A stretch of 64,000 nt of DNA from Ischnura elegans (taxonomy: Eukaryota > Arthropoda > Insecta > Odonata > Coenagrionidae), in assembly GCF_921293095.1 (NCBI RefSeq), contig NC_060246.1:90207030-90271029 (forward strand), given 5' to 3'. A program made the translations under genes and the position numbers. Within the stretch, counting starts at the first letter, position 1. Each line of letters starts with the position of its first letter. The notes beneath the pieces were generated by a model. It did not search any database and had not been told where the DNA came from. It was given only the letters and a program-made list of their open reading frames with translations. Positions 35,001 through 47,000 of this stretch are shown here, piece by piece.

Positions 35001-38000
35001 AAGAAAAAATTAGCAGCAAGTTAGTAAAGTATCTATTTTAATTGCTCAAGTTTGCTCATTGTTAGGGTTAGGGACTATAGTTTATATTGCCTTTCATAAG
35101 ACGCTGTTAGGTCATGAGTGATCTGAAAGGAAGAAATACATTCTAAGAAGTAAATAATAAATTAATATAATAAAATATCTTTTTATTCATAAAATATCTA
35201 CATTAATATAATAAAAATAAAAATAAAATAAAATAAAATAAAAACTAAATAAGAAATAAATTGCTTACACTGAAAATATCTGCGACAATTAGTTCGTGTG
35301 GACATTTGGATTTTGTTGTTTTAAACACATTTTGCGTTTGCTGAGGAAGAATTCAGACTGATCGTTTTCATCATCCCGCCTTGTCATTGTGTTACATTTG
35401 GTTTTTTAACCCTAGACATTTCTATTTAAAATAGAGGGAAATATTTATAGCGATTTATAATTCAACTTTTACCCCGTTATTTTCGTAAAATAATTGCAGC
35501 GAAACAAGCGTAAATTATGAAGATTTCATGTACACGGTGGAATAATTGCTTTGAAAATGATTTCGAAGAACTGACCGCCGTGGATACATGCAATCCGCAG
35601 TTAAGGTGTGTATTGCGATTAGTATTTGAAAGGAATTAGGCGTAGTTGCCAAACCAGTTGATAGGAATCCAGTCCTGAGGTTTTCAAGACGAACAATGTC
35701 GCGAAACGTCTCTCGGGAAAACAATTCGCCGATAGAATGTCATTGAAAGTTAACAAAATCAGTCAAAAAAATGAGTGCAAACAGTGATCAAATGAGATAG
35801 ACCATTGATAAACCTCAATGGTGAGCCTCAATCACTACTAAAAAATTAAACGTTTTTATAATTTAATTCTGCAAATGTACAAATTAATTCGATAAGCGTT
35901 CTGAGAGACCTCACGTGACGCCTGCAGAGTGCATCAAGAAAAGGAATAAACGAGATTGATGCAATTGTTTCCTATTAGTTAGCCATATTTCTTTGACAAT
36001 TAAGGCCTTATTTTGAATTATGGCGAGATATTAACGCTTCAAAACGATAATAATAACTCAAGTGTTTTTTGATACCAGTTTTTGGATCCTGTATTAAATT
36101 GAATGAACTAAAAATTGATTCGTGTTGGTAACGCATAAAACATAAAACTTGGAATAGTTTAGTAGAAAAAGATGCATAAACTTAAGCAATAAAAATGCCG
36201 TCGCAACATTTTATGAATATTTGATTTATTGCGGTCTCCTAGACCACACGCCAATGGTATTGTAACAAATATTTTACGTCACTGGTAATGGATGGAAATC
36301 GTAACGGAAAAAGTAATGCTACAATTGTCTAAGCCAAGCACCAGCATTATAGTGGTCTATGAAAATTTCCACCTAATCATTTAGGGCGGTGAATATGGAC
36401 TTATCACAATGACTATCAATGATTTCACTCACTAATCGATCATAATGGTCAGTTGCATTTGTCGTCATTGACATACAGTACGATACAGTGATGATTTAAA
36501 TTATTGCCGGTGAATGCAATCTAACGACCCATGCGTAACGTCAGGTCTGAATTCTAAAACGAAAATAGAATTTCAACAATATAATTGCGAATAATCGACC
36601 AATTTGACTTACATTTTTTGCACTTCTGTCTCCGTCTCTTTGGTATCGGAAAGGAGAGACTATCAATAGTGATTATAACCCACTAAATTGAACACAATAA
36701 TTACTCAAGTATAAAAAGATTTTGACAATAAAAAACTGAAGAATATAAGGTAGACGAGGCATTAACATGATAATTAGATTGTACGCAACTAAAAGAGATG
36801 GATAAATTCAATCGTGTCAGGCGAAACATAATGGAACTCCTTCATGGTGCATCAGAAAGGAAAGACAATGTCAGGTTCCGAATTTATTAATTAATGCGAC
36901 CGGTTTTGATTACTAAGTATCATCATCAGGCACTTGTAATTAATTATTTCCGCATATATTGTAAAGGAAGAAGGGATAAAGGGGTGAAGGAGTGGTTCGG
37001 AGGAACGGTCCCTCCTCCTCTTGTCCACCCCTTCTTCCCTCTTGACTACTATGTACGTGGAAATAATTCTATGGCAAGTGCCCGATGATGATGCTATATA
37101 ATCGAAACCGGTCGCAGTAATTAATATACTACTACAACTACTTGATATAATCGTGAGGCTTAACATGAGGCGACATTACCGTTACGGCATAAAAATATGC
37201 ATCAAAGACCCAAAATGTAATGTCGAATGCCTTCCTTATTATTTTCAAAGAATTTTTGACAATATCAAATAATGTTTACATAATAATTCTATAAATAAAA
37301 TAATTTTATCATATTTCAGATGTAAAACAGGGTGTTTTCTTTTCCATTTGAGGGGAGCGCCTTAGAACCTGTAACTTATTGGCTTCCCCGCTCTTTCAAA
37401 ATCTCATATTGCCATTTGATACGGCTCTCACCTCAACTTCCAAAAACTTTCTGCGGAAGCCTTATTCTTCCCATTCATCATTCCACCTTCCTTTTTTATT
37501 TTTAGCTTTTATACTCCCCCAAGGAATGCTTCAAAGTTACCTTTTAAGTAACTGAGTTATCTTCGCAACCTTTCGCATTATTATTTGATACTCATCTGGG
37601 TCTCCTCAGCCTGTTACTTGGAGAGACAAGATGTTTACGGTAACTTGTTTTAAGTCTCGTATATCTCCCAAGATAGATTACTAGATATTTTATATTATTA
37701 GATATTATATTATTAGATATTTTACTCCGCAAAAAATATACACTGTTACACATTTAATTTTATTCGGTAAAATAACTATTCAACCTTTTTTATGTTATAG
37801 AACAGTTTCCACATGACCGACCAATAAAGTATGCGTGTATACTCAATATTTGGCACTTGAGAGCTGGAAAATTTTACTACAGTACAGTAAATCTTTTTTA
37901 ATCACCTAAATGCACACCTTGTACACCATTTTGAGTTACGGACTGACAAAAATGAAGGTATCAAGTAGCTAAGAACTATGAGTATTCTTATCCTTCACTA

Positions 38001-41000
38001 TGAGAACCCTCTCTTTTTCCACAAAATACAAAGAAACAATAATATCCCTGATTCCGTTCCTCTACTAAAATATGCTTTGCAATTTTTATACCTAAATTTA
38101 TACTTTATCTTCTATTTTTCTGTACTGTGCCTCTACAAATTCTTAAATACGTAAGTATGAGTCTATGATTAGTAATAGCAATAATAATACTTCTGTAGAG
38201 CTGTAATCATTGCTCATAAGTGCAATCTCTAGTTTTAGATTACTTTAGATATCTTTTCAATAGTAATTTACTTGGGTGACAAGGTCATGTCACATCGATT
38301 AATCGATGTTATATATCCCGATCTGATTAAAACATTTTAGCCTATAATATTTAGCATGGACGTAGAAGTCTTGAATCATAATACCTACAACTAGAAATTA
38401 TTATATAAACATTTCTTCAGACTCAAGTTCTCATGAAATAGTGTACCTTTCTAATTTATTATCACCAACCATTAATTGCAGAAGGGGAGCAAAGATGGAC
38501 CACTTGCATATTTTGGATGAACTTCTCAGGAGAGATTATGATAGAAGAGCTACTCCTACTAATCAATTTAGTAAGTAAACTGATTGGTCCATTACTTTAT
38601 CGCTGGAATTTTTATAGTCACCGCAGACGCATGTTGAGGAGCAACTTCTCTTTTCAATTATTCCTCATGTGAAAATTTTTCTTTTTCCTTTCAAGATAAC
38701 GCCACTTCAGTCATATGTGAACTGTATATTCGCAGTTTTGGATCAATAAGTCCAGTCACCATGGTGAGTTATATTTGTCTACATCTTTAAATGGTAGAAA
38801 AGTGTTTTTTTAATCTTGTTTGCTTTAAAGATTAAGCTCTCTATCTAAGTGGGGAGGATGGATGCAGTGGTTAACAATTTGCATCAATCAAAATCTCAGT
38901 TTGGAACATGAGGCTTATGGTTAAAATCAATTACATGCATCCCCGTGCAAAGTCGTTGGCTTCGGACTAAGCAAATCTAAATAAATATAACCTGAATGAC
39001 AATGGAGTAAAGATGAGAATGCCGAACAGCCGAATGTTTTGTATTCACCACGAATTATGAATTTTGAAGATCTAGATCTGCATTTCAGTTTAATGTGAGC
39101 CATTTATCGAACAAAAAAGTTATCGAGGCGTTGATTGGTGTTATTAGTAGAGCAAGATATGATTCCGTATATAATTACATATAAAATAATTATAAAGATA
39201 AGAAGTTTTAAGAACGCATAGTAGTATCAATGGGTTATTATTGAAATTCTTTCACGGTAAATACTTCCGATTAGTATTATCATCACAGTCTTGGTTTGAA
39301 TTATCAGATAAGGGAGCGTAACATCGTCTTCAGGGAACATGGGAGGACAAGGTGCGGTAGCAAAATATTTCCACATTTTTATCCTTACGGTCGTTTGCTT
39401 TTTGTTAATAACATACTCCATACGCTATTTTAATGCATTAATTGTACCCATTATGTATCGTTTATCGCTTTCAATGAAGAAGAGCCATTTAAATACATGG
39501 TCTCTGATTTATGCACAGTATTGCTGAATCTACGAAAATGTACATATGTCTGACGATGACTTTGCAGGCATAGCGTGGATATTATTAGCGGACGTATCGG
39601 CCTGTTCTGCTAAATTTATTTGGCTACAATATTAATTTTTATTACTTTTTGTCTTCATTGTCCTAATGATATTGTCTAAATTCGATGTTATAAAATGTAT
39701 CTGCTTAACCAATGTACCTTTTCTCGCTGTTTGAGGCTCACGTTGTACATTACTCCATTAGAATAGAATTAGAATTACTCCATTAAGCTACGTCTGATAC
39801 TTTCTTGCTTATTTTGATAACATCACGTATGATTATTAACATTAAGGGTTTTCTAAATTTATTGACGTACTCAAGGGAATTAGCCTTCCTAGACGCATGC
39901 TAAAATTCGGAAGGAGAATATTTTATTTTTATTTTCCTCAGGATTTTGAAGTGGATTTGTACCTGAGGCAGAAGTGGCAGGATGAAAGACTAAAGCACGA
40001 CGAGATCACGGAGGCCCTGGACTTGAATGACCCCAATTTAGTGAAGGCCATCTGGAAACCGGAGGTCTACTTCCCAAATGCCAAGCACGCAGAATTCCAG
40101 TACGTCACCGTGCCAAATGTGCTGGTGAGAATCAATCCAGATGGAGAAATCCTTTACATGCTCAGGTGCGCAATTTTCAAAATTTCGTAAATTTAAAAAA
40201 ACAATACATGTTATAATTTAATTATTGACATTAAATAATGAAATATACAGGAGATGTACATTTATTATTAAATATATGGCGTTGTGGGTTAATTGGAATA
40301 CGCTCAATTTGAAATTATTCATTGGTTTAATTTTAAGTTGCATTCCCTAATCATTTTAGATAAAGGGAAGCAGTTAATGCCCCACCACAGACGTCAGTGC
40401 AAATAATTTAAGAAATAAAATTCCATATCTATTGAAACAGCAGTAACGTTTGTTATTATTTCAGGCTAAAATTAACTTTTTCGTGCATGATGGATCTATC
40501 CAAATTTCCTTTGGACAGTCAAATTTGTACCATGGAAGTAGCAAGCTGTGAGTATATCCTTAATATTTCATCACATTATTTTTTGTTACTTTCTTTCTAT
40601 TGCTTTCAACATTTTTTGCTAAGGTCAAGCGTCTGCTCATTGTCACGGAACCAAATAAAAGTCGTAATAGGCGAATTTATAACGAAAAAAGGACGCATCT
40701 TTTTATGCAATTTCTATTTCTTTTTCGATCGTTAAAAATACATACCCATTCCTTTAAAAAGTAAATAGTATTAACATACTAAAATAACATGAAAATATAT
40801 TTTTATGTAGAATAAATTCTTTCCTTTTAAAAAGGTTTAAATCTGGGATTTTTGGAAGCTTTCCCGTAGTTCCGCGGTTTTTTCGCGGGATGTCCTATAA
40901 ATTCAGATAGCGCTTTCAATGATTTCATCAATAATTTAATTTCATTACTTTTACAAAATAATCGAACATGAGGTATCATTCTTTTCTTCCCACGAAGTTT

Positions 41001-44000
41001 CGAAGACCACAGAAGAACTTCGATTGACATGGAAGGCTACAAATCCAGTCATTATGGGGAAGGGCCTGAGGATGCCACAGTTTGAGATTGTGGACATATT
41101 TGCAACGGACTGTCAAGAATCATTCCAGATAGGTATGGAACCATACCAATCGGTTTTTATTGCATTCTTTCAATTTTTTGTGCCTTCTTAAACTGGAAAA
41201 TTGAATTTATTTTTGAAGGGAACTACAGCTGTTTGGTGGCGGAGTTCTATCTGAGCAGATCAGTCGGGTTCCACCTCGTGCAGAGCTACCTGCCCACCCT
41301 CCTCATCGTCGTCATTTCGTGGGTTTCCTTCTGGATGGATGTTGATTCAGTGCCTGGGCGAACAACTCTAGGAGTTACGACGCTTCTAGCGGTCTCATCA
41401 CAATCTTCAGGTAAGGACTAGATACTAAGTAAATTTTAACCGCAAAATAAATTTTGAGGTCAATGATGGATAAAATATGTTGTGAGGATAAACATGGAAG
41501 CATTCCATCATGTGAGTTCGTCGCCGAATAATTTCATTTTAGATTCGGAAGAACTAGTAACTACTAGATTAATCAGGTTGGAACTTTTGAAGTGATCTCT
41601 AACCAGTTATTTCAGATTGATACATTTCAAAGGTTGTCACTAAGGAAACCCGGAGATTGTAATCTCAATCCAGCTATAAATTTAATTGTCCTAATTACAG
41701 CTCTCCATTGTAGCTAACTGCTCTTAAGCATGTGAGTGCGCAAATTCTGTTGCCTTAAAATTCCCCAAAATACCATATGAAAAATATTATGCTGCATCAA
41801 ATACATACGTTGGGACCTTATTCCATAATGAATCGCTGCAACTATTTTCATTGCATCAATGGAGGGTATAATTTTAATATTCACTTAGTGCCCCCTGTTG
41901 CGCTGAAAACCTATCACCTCGGATAATACATGCGGTATTATCGCAATTCTCATAATTGACCCTTGATTTCAGCATAACATTTTTCATACTCATTAGTCGT
42001 AATGGACATTGAGATGCATGTAACACCACGGACTCAAATTACTTATTTTCTTCTATCACATGTGAAATTTGCAAAGACCACACTCATATTTAGCTGTCAT
42101 TGCATGAAGTAGATTGGGTATCTTTTAATTATCCTAATTTATTTTTTTCCAGGAATACAAAGTGGTTTACCACAAGTTAGCTACGTGAAAGCAATTGATG
42201 TTTGGATGGGAACGTGTACAGGTAAGACTATTGGGATATTTTCGTTTTTGTTTCACTCATAATTGGATAATATTAAGATAATTACCTTTTTTAATCATGA
42301 AATGCTATATAGCATAAATCTATCTATAAGCATCCAAGTTTGAACTGTAAATTCTTAACTATTTCTATAACAGCGGCAATTTAATCTTAAATATTAGCAA
42401 ATTTACATTTCTTATCCTCAGGGCATTCCCTTTCATGGAACAAATGTAAAAGTATCACGAGACACATTAAGGATATCTTTTGCGTAAAGGAGTTTTTCTT
42501 ATTTTATCCGGTTAATTCTCTGTCATTCCATTTCCTCATTTAAGCCAAAACGTATGACGGAACTTTCTGCAAGCATTGATTTGTAATTTCTCCAACAGAC
42601 AACTGACAACGTTAGCTTAAACTTAACTTATTTAGTTCCACGCAGTTTTTTTTTAAGGATTCTCAACGACTGAGCTTTGCATATATATAATGGAGGTAGA
42701 AATGCGATATAATGTATACCACCTGTCAACATACCTCTTCATTAAAGATAATGATGATGAAGGCTTGTGCTAGATATATTGTTGTTAGAGACCGAATTAC
42801 GTTACTAGCAATTTCCCATCACTTTTTCATAGTGCAACGCTCTTTCGGTTTACAATGATTGTTATTCCTTGATCTAATGTTAAGGATTCAGTGAAAATTG
42901 ACGAGTTAATTACTGCTCATTTCTTTTATACGTCGAAAAATGAAGCTAAAGTAGACGCATTTATCATTCTCGACTGTTCACTCAGTGACTCACCTCAGAC
43001 AAAGCTATAGGCGAGTAAATTTCCAAAGATTCAAGTTATGTGGGGCAGTTCGTTTCCATACGCCACCTTGCACTTAAAGTATTTCTTTGGAGGTACCGGA
43101 AAGCTACTTCTGGGATTTGAACCCAAGACACTTCGGCTAGAAAATAAATTATGTCCTACCCAATCGGGTAATACTATTGTATACCGACTACATGGACCCA
43201 TTTTGAATTTTGTGCGACACGATAAGTTGCATCGCTAATTTAATTTAATTTTCTAGTGTGATAAGAATTGGAAAATAAAAAGGTCCTTATTATTAATCTT
43301 CTCATCCGTTGCCAACTTACTTCTATACCTATTTTCGGCTTTTACCCATTGGCAGTTAACTTTATGACGTCACGAGTTCGTGCAGAGCGAGACCCAACTT
43401 CTCAGCTATATGCGCTGTTGTGCCATGTGTGTGTGCTTTGCAAATAATCCTTGGATGTTTCGCAATTGTTTACTCTCTAGTGAGCAATTCCGCACTTTCA
43501 TTAAGGTTCTCTCTCTACGAGTAAATTAACCGAAATCCACATCACATTACGATGTCACCAACTCGTGAAAAGTGGACTTCAAATTTCGCGTTAACTTATT
43601 TGAATTACGAGAAAACCGCAGAATGGGGAATGAATTTTCCGTAGTGACTCAATTTCCCCTTCAACCTACCAATTTTTAAAATTGATTTTCGATTTCTAAT
43701 TTGTGCGAAGGAGCCTTTTTAGGTTCTGACTTGATTAACGTTGCCGCTGTGTCGAATCCTTGATTAAATTGATGAAGCCTCCCTTTGCAGCATTCGTTTT
43801 CTGTGCACTGCTCGAGTTCACGATCGTGAACTACATGTGGAGGAGGCAGCCGAACGTGCAGCAAATGAAGGCTCAGCAGGCGTCGGCCTCTGCGATATCG
43901 ACGGCCGGTGGAGTCGTGACTCCGTCTTCCGTGAACGGGGACGCGGCTCCGACCCCAGCCAAAGTGTGCTTCCCTGAGAGCTCCAGCCCTCCGCCGCCAG

Positions 44001-47000
44001 AGTACGTACAGGACGAGCCGCCGCCGGACGTCGGAGCAAACAATATCAATTACGTAAGTATACCAAAAAAAGACACCGGTTACTCATAATTTAATGAAAT
44101 AATAAATCCTTGTGAGCAAATATAACGTTCAGTCTCTATGATTAACGAATAAAGTTTCTTCTCCTGACCTTCCTTATTATTACAACAATGTAGTGTTTAT
44201 GATCTTGGATTATAGGTCATGATAAATAAAATACACATTTGGCCAACGTTTCGGAGATTTATTCTCCTTCCTCAGGGCTCTTAATTATAATGAATGTTTA
44301 CAAAGAAAATAAAGAAAATAAATTAATTAAGTGGTTACAAAAAATTTGAATACAATTGTGCAGTACAAATTCATTGGTAAATTAAAAATTGTGAACAGAA
44401 TTAAACAACATACCTGTGATAGAAAAGTTTCGTTACTAGGCTAATCATGGTTACTTATAAATATTGATTCATTTGTTAACAAATGGTATCTAAATTATAC
44501 TAAACAATTTTAATTTCGATGAGTTAAATAATAATAAATTTTACTTAGGTGTTCGATGTCCGATCTGTTATTGCAACTGTTATTTGATTTTGATATGTAA
44601 AACATTTCTTTAAATAATCTTTTCTTAAAATTGGTTTCTATGTCTAAAATTTTGGTGTTCTCGAAATCAAAATGATGGCTATAGTCTAGACTGTGATTTG
44701 CAAGAGCAGAAAGAGTGATTTTATTTTTTATTGATGATTTGTGCTGGGATATTCGGTTTTTTAAATATTGAGAAGTTTGACCAATGTAACAACTATTACA
44801 ATCGAGGCATGGTATGTGGTATATTATGTTACTTTTTAGTTTTTTTTGGGGTTTCTGATTTTATTTTTGTGTACAGAAGTCTGCTTTGCGTTGGCCAAAT
44901 GTGTATTTTATTTATCATGACCTATACTCCAAGATCATAAACACTACATTATCTATGATTAACTCCATTATATATAATATGATATGACTGCGTTTCCAAT
45001 TATTCGGAGGACATAGCACATACGACCAATGCTTTGGCTTCCATTTGCTCAGAGAAGATTGAATGTGTTTCCATATTACTGCAACCACATGCAAGTAAAC
45101 TATAATTAATTTAGGGAGTTTCGCCACCGAATGCATATTTTGCATTTTCGTTTATTTGCTCCATGTAGTCATGAAATTTCTTTTCTAATTATATATATAT
45201 ATCACCATTTTAAGAAAAAAGAAAATTATAAGGACTTAATTTTTCCTTAAACTTGTGTCGGGTGCTGCTTATACATTCTGATATCCATTATTGAACCCAT
45301 AAAAGGCATTTTCGTTTTACATGACTTTAGCATCACCATTCTTGGCTTTGTCAAAAACTTGATACAATATTTTTTCCGTACTTTCATGAGAAAAATTGGG
45401 CACAAATCTGATAATCATCGATCAAAATTATCAGAGGAATGGATTAATTTCGGTAATAGCGTATTATAAGGGATTTTATTGTTGTTTAAACTCAAGGTGG
45501 CGTTCATTGACACTAACTCAAGGAATATTCTCTTTAGCATTTGCTTATTTTCAAGTTACGCATCATTTATTTACCTATATCTTCCTGTAAATTAAATTTC
45601 ATAGAAACTTTGATCATTTATCGTATAATTGATACAAAGTTTAAATATATGTAGGTATTCAGGAATAATGAGTCATATTATATTTGATAACTTGATTTGA
45701 AGTAAGACATCGCGAAATAATGCCTGCACATACAATTACCATATTAATCATAATGAATGCACGTACGCATTATCAGGCGCAATATCTAAATATTACAAAA
45801 AGTCTCTGAAAAATCATAAAATAATTAGTTCTAAATAATTACTGTTGAAATTCAACTAATTTATGAAGTAAAATTTTTCATTTAATTTAAGTGGAGCCGA
45901 TCGTTGAAGACAAAGCAAGGCTTATTAGGGTAAAACACCTATCCTTTTCCTTTAACTTCCCCTTAACAGCCTCTACCACGTTCTTTCGTGGGTAAATTAT
46001 GTATTTAGATCACATGTTTAAGATTGATCACCATTTAAAGCACAATTGTTCGAAATCTGTCAGCTTTAGTCAGTCGAATAGTCAGCTGAGATTTTCTTAT
46101 TCAGTAAGACTGCTACCTGTTGGCCTTCTATTCGTTAACCCTTTCACTTCTGTGGACGTACCTAGTACGTCCGCACGGCAGACTGCTGAGGGCGTACTTT
46201 TTCTTCGTCCCTGCCATGCGGTCAGCACATTCACCGAAGCACTCCGAAAGGTTGCTAATCCAGGACCCGGAATCCTCGCCCAGCTCACTCACGCAGGACC
46301 GTCCCCTCGATCCTACCAGTAGGGTGTTGCTTATTTTTTATTTTTTCTCGGATTTTTGATTTCTACCTCTTAAAATATGCTATGGGGTGCAGAATGGATA
46401 TCCTAAAAATTTCAGCTCAATTGTTTAACATTTAGAGGTCGCTCAAAGAGCATAAATGCAATAACATTAAATTTTCACAATTTTTTGAAGTAACATCATT
46501 TTCAGGGGTAACGCACGATTTTATGGCCCTTCAGGACCGAAATTCGCTCCATTTTAACGTCCGCTCAACAATTTTCCAGGAATACAATACTCTACCGCTA
46601 GCTACAGCTGCGCGTCACACCCCTGACGGCGAGCTGGTCGCTCGCGAGCCGCATTCACGGACAGCGACCGCCTTACGCCCCTCGCGCCTTCCCTAGCGAA
46701 AGTCGGCGGAAGGAAGTCGTATACTATGTTGGCGTTTTTCATACCGAGTGTTTGCTGTAGTTTATCCTTTAAATTAACTACATCACTGTTCTTCGAACCT
46801 AACATATGAAAAAAAGGAAATTCTCAGGTTTAAAATCCCCAAAAAAAATGATAAGACTGAGAACCTTAGATATGAAAACAGTTAGTTACCTCTATTTACG
46901 CTTTTTGAATCAATTGAAAATGCTTTTTTATGTTCGCTAATCTCCATTATTCAACGCAGTCGTGAACCATCTCAGCAGTGGCCCGGCCCGGCCACTAGCA

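Larger units (their letters stand above)
32057..38481 (+). other. Channel intron 1
   Basis: A 6.4-kb AT-rich intron from GTGAGT to TTGCAG. It holds a pair of 86-bp direct repeats, a tRNA-like T arm, an AAAAT microsatellite, a fragment resembling a Penelope-element end, and a palindromic MITE at 36882-37126. No other coding exon was recognised in it. Confidence 0.75.
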
